The notes beneath the pieces are model-generated. The model saw only the letters and a program-made list of their open reading frames with translations. It ran no database searches and was not told the origin of the DNA. The position numbers were made by a program, and so were the translations under genes. Of a stretch of DNA of 42,077 nt, positions 34,776 to 42,077 are shown piece by piece (positions within the stretch are counted from its first letter, which is position 1; every line of letters starts with the position of its first letter). The DNA is from Synergistaceae bacterium (GTDB lineage: Bacteria > Synergistota > Synergistia > Synergistales > Synergistaceae): NCBI GenBank assembly GCA_031289775.1, contig JAITOY010000056.1:1-42077 (forward strand). The letters run 5' to 3'.

Positions 34776-35500
34776 TGAAACCAGCCGCAAGACGCAAATG
34801 GAAGAGCAACGACGCCCCATCGCCCCGCGAGAAGAGGGAGATGATGGAGCGCGAGGAGTGGACGGAGGACGAATTCAGGGACAGCGCAAAAAATTCAAAA
34901 GCGCCTATCCTGTTCAGGTTGCTGGCCTGGGTGTCTCTGATAGTCATTTTTTTCGCAATAGGTTACGGCGTGACCTCGATGATATTCGGGTGGATGGATC
35001 GGGAGCGACCGAACAGAACCCCCGAGAACCTGGTTTCCACGTCTCAGGAGGCAGCGACGCTTGCTTCGGAGATAAAGTCGCTTGACGCCGCGGCGACGCA
35101 GCAGAGTTTCTCGACGTTTACGCTCACGATACCCGAGGGGAAAACGTTCGTGACGAAACCGATAAAATGCGGCGCCATCCTGAGGGAGGACGCGATGCAA
35201 CAGGTGCTTTCGGCATATTTTGACGTGGTAAAGGAGAGCAATATGCTCGACTCGGTCGCCGCGAACCTGAATATATTCCAGAGCGGCGACTGGCTCTACC
35301 TGAATGTGAACCAGAGCTTCCTGGAGTCGATAAAAATTCTCGGCGCCGAGCAGGCGACATACTTGTTGACCGGCCTTGTGCGGACTATGTCCGAAAATTT
35401 CTCTCCAGTCAACAAGGTAAAGTTTTATGTAGACGGCAAGGAAGTGAAGGAAAAGAAACCCGTTGATCTCTCTATGCCATGGGCTCTCTCAGGGAGTTGA
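34775..35500 (+). CDS. GerMN-domain membrane protein
   Basis: 241 residues: a charged cytoplasmic N-terminus (about 1-45), one membrane helix (LFRLLAWVSLIVIFFAIGYGVTSMIFG, about 47-73) and a C-terminal GerMN domain (about 110-230: LTIPEGKTF, then GDWLYLNVNQSFLESIKILGAEQATYLLTGLVRTMSE and VNKVKFYVDGKEV). GerMN is known from spore germination proteins but also occurs in non-sporulating bacteria beside cell-wall amidases, as here. Two tandem ATGs exist; the second (34775) is 6 bases from AGGAGG and is preferred. It probably assists envelope or peptidoglycan function. Confidence 0.83.
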   Translation: MKPAARRKWKSNDAPSPREKREMMEREEWTEDEFRDSAKNSKAPILFRLLAWVSLIVIFFAIGYGVTSMIFGWMDRERPNRTPENLVSTSQEAATLASEIKSLDAAATQQSFSTFTLTIPEGKTFVTKPIKCGAILREDAMQQVLSAYFDVVKESNMLDSVAANLNIFQSGDWLYLNVNQSFLESIKILGAEQATYLLTGLVRTMSENFSPVNKVKFYVDGKEVKEKKPVDLSMPWALSGS

Positions 35501-35561
35501 AGCTGGCTTGCGCCAGGGTTGCTTCTAGCGTCCTTCATGTGGGTTGCAGCAGGGTTTTCCC

Positions 35562-36251
35562 ATGATGAGCCATTTCTCCGGCGTTTCCGCGTTTCGCCTC
35601 GTCCTCGCGAGCGGAAACAGGAATAAACATTCCGAGTTTGCCGGTTTTTTCAAGAGTTACGGAGCTTTCGAGGCAAACGGCGTTGAACTTCTGGGGCCAG
35701 ACGACGTTCTGGCAGGTTCAGACAGTGCCCCGGAGGCCGAGGAAAGCGGCGGGAGTTACGAGGAAAACGCGCTCATCAAGGCGCGAACCTGGGCGGATTT
35801 TTCCGGCGCGCCAGCCATCGCTGACGACAGCGGCCTCGAGGTTCGGCGCCTTGGCTGGGCGCCTGGAATATATTCGGCCAGAGCGGCAAATGGGAGCGAC
35901 GAGGACAGAGTGTCGTGCCTCCTCGGCGAGTTGGGCGACGCGTCCGACAGGGCGGCCTGCTTTGTGGCGTGTCTCGTTATAGCTTTCCCCGCTTGTCTCG
36001 CGCGGCCCGGGCGTGGCTATTTCTCGGTCGAGGGAAGATGCTGGGGCAGAATAACAGCTTCTCCGAGGGGGGACGGCGGTTTTGGTTATGACCCGATATT
36101 CGTTCCTGATGGGTGCGAAAAAACGTTCGCGGAGCTTGGCGAAAAAAAATCAGGAATTTCGCACAGGGCAATCGCTGTGAAGGGAGTAGCGCAAATCATC
36201 CCTTCCGTGCTAAAATACTACGCTATGTGCGGATTGAATACGGGCAAATAA
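35562..36251 (+). CDS. rdgB: RdgB/HAM1 non-canonical purine NTP pyrophosphatase
   Basis: A 229-residue house-cleaning enzyme that hydrolyses dITP, dXTP and ITP to monophosphates. Motifs: LVLASGNRNKHSEF (substrate and Mg site), ADDSGLEV, GIYSARAA, GGFGYDPIFVPDG, KTFAELGEKKSGISHRAIAVK. ATG 35562 has AGGG 7 bases upstream; a TTG 18 bases earlier is possible. An insertion near residues 145-170 (CLARPGRGYFSVEGRCWGRI) makes it slightly longer than usual. Confidence 0.93.
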   Translation: MMSHFSGVSAFRLVLASGNRNKHSEFAGFFKSYGAFEANGVELLGPDDVLAGSDSAPEAEESGGSYEENALIKARTWADFSGAPAIADDSGLEVRRLGWAPGIYSARAANGSDEDRVSCLLGELGDASDRAACFVACLVIAFPACLARPGRGYFSVEGRCWGRITASPRGDGGFGYDPIFVPDGCEKTFAELGEKKSGISHRAIAVKGVAQIIPSVLKYYAMCGLNTGK

Positions 36252-36276
36252 TCATATACGGGGGGTACAGGAAACT

Positions 36277-36504
36277 GTGAAAACATTTCTTTCGATAATT
36301 TTTCTCGCGCTCTGCATTGGGTTGATAGGCGCGATACTGATTCAGCAGAGAAAAAGCGGAGGTTTCTCCGGCAATTTCGGCGGGGGAGGGACACAGATGG
36401 ACGTTTCAGGTGGTTCGTGGCAACGTATGTCGTCCCTTACAAAGATAACCGTCGCAATGGCGGCGGCCTTCATGTTGCTGTCGGTCATCCTCGTGCGCTT
36501 GTAG
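36277..36504 (+). CDS. secG: SecG preprotein translocase subunit
   Basis: A 75-residue small membrane protein of the SecYEG channel. Two helices (about 3-22 and 54-74) flank the typical loop IQQRKSGGFSGNFGGGG. The start is a GTG with AGGA 5 bases upstream, preceded by a G-rich stretch. Length and pattern agree with the family. Confidence 0.92.
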   Translation: MKTFLSIIFLALCIGLIGAILIQQRKSGGFSGNFGGGGTQMDVSGGSWQRMSSLTKITVAMAAAFMLLSVILVRL

Positions 36505-36523
36505 CCGCCGGGCCTTTTTGGGC

Positions 36524-36552
36524 TTGACTGAAAATGTCCGCCGCATTATAAT
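36524..36552 (+). promoter_or_regulatory. Promoter of rplM-rpsI
   Basis: TTGACT (36524-36529), a 17-base spacer and TATAAT (36547-36552), a near-perfect sigma-70-type promoter that suits highly expressed ribosomal genes. Confidence 0.85.
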
Positions 36553-36578
36553 TTTTTGGTTTGTTCGGAACGTTTTTT

Positions 36579-36601
36579 CGCCGTTTTTTTGCGGCGTTTT
36601 T
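36579..36601 (+). terminator. Terminator-like hairpin in the rplM leader
   Basis: CGCCG (36579-36583) pairs with CGGCG (36592-36596) and is followed by TTTTT. It is located after the promoter and before the rplM ribosome site, so it would act as an attenuator and not as an end-of-operon terminator. The stem is short. Confidence 0.4.
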
Positions 36602-36628
36602 AAGGTTTATAGCAGAGGGGGAAGTTTT

Positions 36629-37075
36629 ATGATTGGAGCGCGAACATACGTGGCAAAGCGCGAGTCGGTTGAGCGAAAGTGGTATGTCGTCGATGCCGCC
36701 GACAAGCATTTAGGCCGTTTTGCTGCTCAGGTGGCACGTATTCTCACCGGGAAACACAAACCGATCTATACGCCGCACGTCGACACGGGTGATTTCGTTG
36801 TGGTTGTAAACGCGGCTAAAATTGGCTTGACGGGCAAGAAGGCCCAGCAGTCGAAGCTGTACCGTTACAGCGGTTATCCGGGCGGTCTCAAGTCGAGGAC
36901 ATACGCGGAGACTCTCGACAAGAACCCAGGCAGGCTCATAGAGCGAGTCGTTTGGGGGATGCTGCCGAAGACGAAGCTCGGGCGTCAGATGTACAGGAAG
37001 CTGAAGGTATACCCAGGCCCTGCCCATCCGCACGCCGCACAGCGTCCCGAGGCCATGGACGCCTTTAAATGGTAG
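36629..37075 (+). CDS. rplM: 50S ribosomal protein L13
   Basis: A 148-residue L13. YVAKRESVERKWYVVDAADKHLGRFAAQVARILTGKHKP, GDFVVVVNAAKIGLTGKKAQQ, YRYSGYPGGLKS and ERVVWGMLPKTKLGRQMYRKLKVYPGPAHPHAAQRP are all standard. The ATG follows a GGGGGA ribosome site. It is followed by rpsI after 11 bases, as in most bacteria. Confidence 0.98.
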   Translation: MIGARTYVAKRESVERKWYVVDAADKHLGRFAAQVARILTGKHKPIYTPHVDTGDFVVVVNAAKIGLTGKKAQQSKLYRYSGYPGGLKSRTYAETLDKNPGRLIERVVWGMLPKTKLGRQMYRKLKVYPGPAHPHAAQRPEAMDAFKW

Positions 37076-37086
37076 GAGGAAGTGTA

Positions 37087-37485
37087 ATGCAGGATTCCGT
37101 CGTAAATTACTGGGGAACAGGCCGCCGCAAGAACGCGGTGGCTCGCGTTTTGTTGCGGGTGGGAAGCGGCAAGGTCACGATAAACAACAGGGAGGTCGAG
37201 GACTACCTGCCTCGATTTTTCTGGAAGTCGCAGGCGATGGAGCCTCTTAAGGTCGCTGGCGTCGAGGGCAGGGTCGATATCTTTGTCAACGCGCACGGCG
37301 GCGGCCTCACTGGTCAGTCCGGCGCTATCCGCATGGGGATAGCCCGCGCCATCCTCAAATTGAACCCCGATGCGCGTCCCGTTCTCAAGAAGGCTGGAAT
37401 GCTTCGCCGCGACTCGCGAATGGTCGAACGCAAGAAATTCGGGCAAAAGGGCGCGCGTGGGAAGAGGCAGTTCTCAAAGCGTTAA
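37087..37485 (+). CDS. rpsI: 30S ribosomal protein S9
   Basis: A 132-residue S9. YWGTGRRKNAVARVLLRVGSGKVTINNR, GGGLTGQSGAIRMGIARAIL and the basic C-terminal tail ending GARGKRQFSKR that reaches the decoding centre are intact. ATG 37087 has AGGAGG 7 bases upstream. Confidence 0.98.
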   Translation: MQDSVVNYWGTGRRKNAVARVLLRVGSGKVTINNREVEDYLPRFFWKSQAMEPLKVAGVEGRVDIFVNAHGGGLTGQSGAIRMGIARAILKLNPDARPVLKKAGMLRRDSRMVERKKFGQKGARGKRQFSKR

Positions 37486-37574
37486 TATATAAAACAATGC
37501 AATCGTCGTAAAAATTGCGGGGCATTTTACTGTATGCCCGGCGTATGCGCGGCGGCCCGGGAAAAGTTATATTT

Positions 37575-37630
37575 ATGGCAAGGCTGCCTCTCCGCCAGGC
37601 GAGGGGGAAGTCTTGCCATTAATTTATTTT
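37575..37630 (+). terminator. Long hairpin between rpsI and the P-type ATPase gene
   Basis: ATGGCAAG (37575-37582) pairs with CTTGCCAT (37612-37619). Further imperfect pairing continues inward to a CCAGG loop (37595-37599). A TAATTTATTTT tract follows, ending next to the ATPase ribosome site (GGAGG, 37631-37635). It may end the rplM-rpsI transcript or act as an attenuator for the ATPase. Confidence 0.55.
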
Positions 37631-37642
37631 GGAGGGATTTCG

Positions 37643-40279
37643 ATGAAACAAATGAACTGGCACGCCGTGCCCGTCGATGAAGTCGTAACTGGGCTTGAAG
37701 CCAATATTGAATCGGGTCTTTCGGCAGATTCAGCGCGCGAACGCGCCGAGAAATACGGTCTGAATAAATTAGACGAAAAACCTCCACGGACGTTTTTGCA
37801 GCGCTTCCTCGACCAGCTCAAGGACGTGATGATAATAATTTTGTTCATAGCGGCCGGGTTGTCGCTTGTCATCTGTTTTTACAATCTGTCGATCGGCAAG
37901 GAGGCCGATTGGATAGAGCCGGTCGTAATAGTTCTGATAATTTTCGTGAACGGGGTTCTCGGTGTGATGCAGGAGAGCAAGGCTGAGGCCGCGCTCGAAG
38001 CCCTCAAAAAAATAACGATGCCACAGACGAAAATCCGCCGGGGCGGCGCATTACTGATGGCGCCATCGACAAAGCTCGTCCCGGGCGACGTTATCGTTCT
38101 CGAAGCCGGTGACATAGTTCCGGCTGACGGGCGAATATTTAGCTCCGCCGCGCTCAAAAGCGACGAGTCCGCGCTCACCGGCGAGTCGCTTCCTGTCGAC
38201 AAAGACGCTGCCCTACTATTGCCTCCGGACGCGCCGTTAGCGGACAGGTCGAACATGGTCTACTCCGGGAGCTCTATCTCATACGGCCGGGGCGAAGCTT
38301 TGGTGGTCGCGACCGGCATGTCTACGGAGATGGGCAAAATTGCAGCCCTTATCGCCGAGGAGCGCGAGGGCGACACGCCGCTTCAGGAGAAACTCGCCCA
38401 GCTTGGCAAATATCTCGGCATCATAGCCATGTTGATATGCGTCGTGATTTTTATCATTGGCCTGATCGACGGCCTTCCAATAATGGAGATGTTCCTGACT
38501 GCGGTCTCGCTCGCAGTCGCGGCCATCCCGGAGGGACTCCCTGCCATCGTCACAATAGTGCTGGCCATCGGCGTCCGGCGGATGGTGGCCAAAAACGCGA
38601 TAATAAGGAGGCTGCCGGCCGTAGAGACGCTTGGCAGCACGAGCGTCATCTGCTCCGACAAGACCGGCACGCTCACGCAAAACAGGATGACCCTCGTCAA
38701 GGTCTTCATGGACGGAGTCATAAAGCCGCTCGACGGAGAGGCGGACGAGGGGATGAAACGTCTGCTCAAGTTAGGCGCTCTTTGCACCGACGGCACGGTC
38801 GAGATCGTGAACGGCGCTGAAAAACACATCGGCGACCCGACTGAGACCTCGATTGTGGTGATGGCTCTGCGTTTTGGCATCTCAAAGGATAACTTGTCCA
38901 GCGAGAATCCGAGGGTGGGCGAGATACCGTTCGATTCCGACAGAAAACTGATGACGACTGTCAACAAGGTGGACGGGAAATACCTCGTGATAGTGAAAGG
39001 CGCACCGGACGTGCTGTTTGCCCGTTGTGTCTCCGGCGACGTGGAGGCGGCCTCCGCCGCTAACGACGAGATGAGCGGCGAGGCGCTCAGGGTTCTGGGT
39101 ATCGCCTGTAAGGAGATCTCCGCCCTTCCAGGGTCTCTTGAGTCCGCCGACCTCGAAAACGGCCTCGACCTGGTTGGTCTCGTAGGGATGATCGACCCGC
39201 CGCGCCCGGAAGTTGTCGGTTCGATCGAGGAGTGCGACAGATCCGGTATCAGAACGGTGATGATAACAGGCGACCACGTCGTGACAGCGTCGGCCATCGC
39301 AAAACAGTTGGGCATACTGAGCGATGAACGGGACGCGATCACTGGTTCTCAGCTTGCGGCGATGAGCGACGAGCAGCTCGTCGATGGCGTCGAGCGATAC
39401 AGGGTTTACGCGAGGGTTTCCCCGTCCGACAAAATACGCATCGTAAAGGCGTGGCAGAAGCGCGGCCAGATAGTGGCGATGACGGGGGATGGCGTTAATG
39501 ATGCTCCTGCGCTGAAGGCCGCTGACATAGGCTGCGCGATGGGGATAACTGGTACCGACGTGGCAAAGGGCGCGGCTGACATGATTCTGACAGACGACAA
39601 TTTCGCCACGATAGTCTCGGCAGTAAGGGAGGGGCGCGGTATATACGACAACATCCGCAAGGCCGTCCGTTTTCTCCTCTCCTGCAACCTGGGCGAGATA
39701 ATCACCGTTTTTGTGGCGATGCTCCTATGGAGGGCTTCGCCGCTCCTGCCAATCCAAATTCTCTGGATTAACCTCGTAACGGACAGCTTTCCGGCGCTTG
39801 CGCTGGGGATGGAACAGATTGAGCCGAACGTGATGGACAGGCGCCCGCGCAAGAAGGAGGAGAGCCTCTTCTCCGACGGCGTAGGCAGGGCAACTGTTGT
39901 GCAGGGGGTGATGATAGGCATTTTGACGCTTGTTGCCTATTTCATCGGGAGGTATACGCCGCTGTCTAACGCCGGCATAAAGCTCGGCGAAACGATGGCG
40001 TTTTCAGTCCTCGCCATGTCGCAGTTAGTCCACGCGATGAATATAAGATCGACCCATTCATTGTTCAAGGTCGGGTTCATGAGCAATCGATATATGCTCA
40101 AAGCCCTCGCGGTCTCGTTTCTGCTGGTTCTCGTCATCCTGTGCGTGCCGTTTTTGCGAGAAGTTTTCAAACTGACGAGTATGGGTATTACGGAGTGGCT
40201 TGTCGTGATCGCTCTGTCGATTGTTCCGTTTGCAGCCTGCGAGATAGGCAAAGTCGTCGTGGTAAAATTCTTATGGTAG
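37643..40279 (+). CDS. P2-type cation-transporting ATPase, calcium-pump-like
   Basis: An 878-residue P-type ATPase with the SERCA/PMCA-like layout: N-terminal cation-ATPase domain (1-70), TM1-2, actuator domain with TGES (179-182), TM3-4 with PEGLP (296-300), phospho-Asp339 in CSDKTGTLTQN, nucleotide-binding domain with KGAPDVLF, hinge TGDGVNDAPALKAADIG and six C-terminal helices. PEGLP with downstream NLGEIITVFV and LPIQILWINLVTDSFPALALG fits Ca2+ (or Mn2+) export rather than Na+/K+ exchange. The exact ion is inferred. ATG 37643 is 7 bases from GGAGG. Confidence 0.93.
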   Translation: MKQMNWHAVPVDEVVTGLEANIESGLSADSARERAEKYGLNKLDEKPPRTFLQRFLDQLKDVMIIILFIAAGLSLVICFYNLSIGKEADWIEPVVIVLIIFVNGVLGVMQESKAEAALEALKKITMPQTKIRRGGALLMAPSTKLVPGDVIVLEAGDIVPADGRIFSSAALKSDESALTGESLPVDKDAALLLPPDAPLADRSNMVYSGSSISYGRGEALVVATGMSTEMGKIAALIAEEREGDTPLQEKLAQLGKYLGIIAMLICVVIFIIGLIDGLPIMEMFLTAVSLAVAAIPEGLPAIVTIVLAIGVRRMVAKNAIIRRLPAVETLGSTSVICSDKTGTLTQNRMTLVKVFMDGVIKPLDGEADEGMKRLLKLGALCTDGTVEIVNGAEKHIGDPTETSIVVMALRFGISKDNLSSENPRVGEIPFDSDRKLMTTVNKVDGKYLVIVKGAPDVLFARCVSGDVEAASAANDEMSGEALRVLGIACKEISALPGSLESADLENGLDLVGLVGMIDPPRPEVVGSIEECDRSGIRTVMITGDHVVTASAIAKQLGILSDERDAITGSQLAAMSDEQLVDGVERYRVYARVSPSDKIRIVKAWQKRGQIVAMTGDGVNDAPALKAADIGCAMGITGTDVAKGAADMILTDDNFATIVSAVREGRGIYDNIRKAVRFLLSCNLGEIITVFVAMLLWRASPLLPIQILWINLVTDSFPALALGMEQIEPNVMDRRPRKKEESLFSDGVGRATVVQGVMIGILTLVAYFIGRYTPLSNAGIKLGETMAFSVLAMSQLVHAMNIRSTHSLFKVGFMSNRYMLKALAVSFLLVLVILCVPFLREVFKLTSMGITEWLVVIALSIVPFAACEIGKVVVVKFLW

Positions 40280-40326
40280 AGACAATTAAAGGCTCGAAGT
40301 CGGATAAGAATATCGGAGGTGTTGGA

Positions 40327-42077
40327 ATGTCACGGCTAAAATTTTGCAAGGCGCTGGCGCCGCTGTTTTTCGCGCTTGTCCTGTTCGGCCTCCTGCTCGG
40401 TCTTTCGCGGGCAAACGCCGCGGAGAAAAACGAAGAAAATATTTTTATTGTGGTAGACAGGATACTGCCGATCCTGGAGGAAATGGGGAAGCCCTACGAA
40501 ATCACGGAGTATGACGTCTATGGAGACAGCGTGGTCGGGGCGGTCGTCTATGGGAACCATGTCAGCGCGAGACGAGTAACGGGCAAGTACGCAAAAACCT
40601 GGGTCGAGCTACTCGACGACGAGGGGGTTTCACTCGGGTTCATTAAATTGAGCGGAGTCGAACCCTTCCCTGTGGCCTCGTTCAAGCCCTCGGACGCGAC
40701 ATTTTATATCGCGGCCAAGGACAATATCGATCTCCTGCTGATGCCTGGGGAGTTGGACGAGAGTGATGAGACGGATAAAAAATACCGTCTGTCCGAGTAC
40801 GACTACAAAATCGCGAAGGGCGAGCTCGTGACGTCGTACGGGGAGATTCTTTTCGGCAAGCGGGGCGAGTTGGACAGTTCCAGATGGCTGCTTTTAGGGT
40901 TCGAGACGTCGTATGAAAGCGGCGGGGATGGCGGCCTCGGGAAACGCTACGCTTGGGCGCGAACCGTCGGCTTTATCCCGCTGAACCATTACAAACCGGA
41001 TAACTCGAAGGCAGACCACGAGTGGCTGCCGGCCCTCATGAGAAAATACAACGGCGAGTCGGACACTCCAGCCATCCCGACGCCCGAAGCGCTCAAAAAC
41101 CGGCTGCGGCAGAATGGGTTCTGGATAGACCCGACGCCGATATATCCTGAATTGCTCACCGTGGACGACATGAGCGATCTTTACGAAAAAACCGGACAGT
41201 TCGAGGTGGATTTCATAACGTCGGATATGTTCCTGCACGCTTATCACCTGATCTTTGATCACATGTTGATGAAACTTGAGGAGACGTACTTCATCCCGAT
41301 CCTTAAAAAGTGCCTGACGAACACGCTCGCCGGGCTCGAGCCGCTTGGCGCCGCCTTGACGACCGAGGATGGCAAAAAATCGTACGAGACGACGCGCGAC
41401 ATGCTGCTCATCCCGCTTGCTCTGCTCGACGGAAAAGATGAAAAATCGGGAGTGAAGCTCTCCCCGCGTGCGACTGAGGAGATCGCTAAAATCAAAAAGG
41501 CGGAGGGCGTCGAGGTATCGGCGATAGTCGGGGCAAATATCGACTACACGCAGTTCCTCCCTCGTGGGCACTACACGACCTCCCCGGCGTTAGAGCGTTA
41601 CTTCGGCGCCATGTCGTTTCTCGGCAACGCCGGGCTTGCGCTCTTCGAGGCGGACGGCGAGCCAAATTTACAAAACCTGAAAATCGCCGCGCTTCTGACT
41701 CTGGCGCTCGGTAAATACGGTGACGACTGGAAATCTTTCGAGACGCCGATAAATTTTCTCGTTGGCGAGCCAGACGACGGCGGACTCGTCGCGTATCAAA
41801 AATCTGTGCAGAGCGCCATTGGCGGTGTAGAGCAGGTTAAAAACATCGAGGACGACGGAAAAATAAAAAAGCTGGCGGAGAATATCAAGACAAGCGTTGC
41901 CGCGCCCAAAATCCGCGCTGGTAAAACAGGCGCCATCTCGAAGGAGCAGGAGGAAAAAACTCGGACGCCGGAGTTCCGCATATCAGGCAAGCGTTTCACG
42001 TTCGACGCGTACGTGATGAACGAGCTGACGTCGCCTCAGGTCGGCAGCGATGAAAACCCGCGCAACCTGCCGGAGGG
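40327..42077 (+). CDS. DUF3160 exported protein, 3'-truncated by the window edge
   Basis: An open frame of 583 codons runs off the right edge, with no stop in the window. ATG 40327 follows GGAGG by 7 bases. A signal peptide (basic MSRLKFCK, hydrophobic core, cleavage near ANAAE) indicates export. The mature part has an SH3-like N-terminal stretch (about 60-130) and then the DUF3160 core with TSDMFLHAYHLIFDHMLMKLE and FLPRGHYTTSPALERYFGAMSFLGNAG. The function of DUF3160 is unknown. It is 47 bases after the ATPase gene and may be co-transcribed. Confidence 0.85.
   Translation, partial: MSRLKFCKALAPLFFALVLFGLLLGLSRANAAEKNEENIFIVVDRILPILEEMGKPYEITEYDVYGDSVVGAVVYGNHVSARRVTGKYAKTWVELLDDEGVSLGFIKLSGVEPFPVASFKPSDATFYIAAKDNIDLLLMPGELDESDETDKKYRLSEYDYKIAKGELVTSYGEILFGKRGELDSSRWLLLGFETSYESGGDGGLGKRYAWARTVGFIPLNHYKPDNSKADHEWLPALMRKYNGESDTPAIPTPEALKNRLRQNGFWIDPTPIYPELLTVDDMSDLYEKTGQFEVDFITSDMFLHAYHLIFDHMLMKLEETYFIPILKKCLTNTLAGLEPLGAALTTEDGKKSYETTRDMLLIPLALLDGKDEKSGVKLSPRATEEIAKIKKAEGVEVSAIVGANIDYTQFLPRGHYTTSPALERYFGAMSFLGNAGLALFEADGEPNLQNLKIAALLTLALGKYGDDWKSFETPINFLVGEPDDGGLVAYQKSVQSAIGGVEQVKNIEDDGKIKKLAENIKTSVAAPKIRAGKTGAISKEQEEKTRTPEFRISGKRFTFDAYVMNELTSPQVGSDENPRNLPE

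Noticed and set aside
34775-35500. Evidence for sporulation from the GerMN domain
   Set aside because: GerMN occurs in non-spore-formers beside wall amidases. A PilQ secretin in the window shows an outer membrane, and no spore genes are present.
37486-37642. A manganese (yybP-ykoY) riboswitch before the P-type ATPase
   Set aside because: The gene type would suit it, but the conserved loop sequences are not present. The region shows only hairpins.
38383-39342. A 319-residue minus-strand open frame opposite the P-type ATPase
   Set aside because: Serine/threonine-rich shadow of a gene with intact catalytic motifs on the other strand.
1-42077. tRNA genes, rRNA genes or CRISPR repeats
   Set aside because: No cloverleaf-like, ribosomal or regularly spaced repeat sequence was recognised in the intergenic regions on reading both strands.

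Overview
The window looks like a chromosomal segment of a diderm, non-enteric bacterium, most likely of the phylum Synergistota. This is an inference from gene content (a PilMNOPQ-type machine with a secretin next to CheW, PHP phosphatase, PmbA, AMIN-amidase, GerMN protein, RdgB, SecG, L13 and S9), frequent GTG/TTG starts and AGG/ATA codons. No rRNA or other definitive marker is present. No tRNA, rRNA or CRISPR array was seen.

Region 1 (about 1-12.5 kb) is an accessory-looking carbohydrate island, visibly richer in A/T than the rest. It starts beside a cut-off gene and the relic of an IS4-type transposase. It holds a sugar ABC importer (a lone permease, an ATPase-permease fusion and a secreted binding protein) with an SMP-30-type lactonase; a divergent pair with a TIM-barrel isomerase and a LarA-like nickel-pincer epimerase; a convergent trio with a UlaG-like metallo-beta-lactamase-fold protein, a second TIM-barrel isomerase and a HUMPS-type (OMP decarboxylase family) aldolase/decarboxylase; and a FadR-type GntR regulator. 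Three promoters in this island carry the same 19-bp near-palindrome over or just after the -10 box, so they look like one regulon. I infer uptake and breakdown of an unusual sugar acid or sugar lactone. The substrate is unknown, and no kinase or dehydrogenase is present.

Region 2 (12.8-19.1 kb) has trkA-trkH for potassium uptake and, divergently, the 5-oxoprolinase genes pxpB-pxpC-pxpA tightly overlapped with a DUF1445 (YcsI/D-glutamate-cyclase-like) gene. Region 3 (19.1-24 kb) has a 1152-residue hybrid sensor kinase and, divergently, a two-gene half-size chromate-type transporter.

Region 4 (24-29 kb) is the type IV pilus assembly operon pilM-N-O-P-like-pilQ, ending in a strong terminator. 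The pilP-like gene contains a run of 11 C and a run of 8 C, a possible slipped-strand switch. Region 5 (29-42 kb) is housekeeping: cheW, a PHP phosphatase, threonine aldolase, pmbA/tldE, an AMIN-amidase, a GerMN protein, rdgB, secG, rplM-rpsI behind a near-consensus promoter, a P2-type calcium-pump-like ATPase, and a DUF3160 lipoprotein-like or secreted protein that runs off the right edge.
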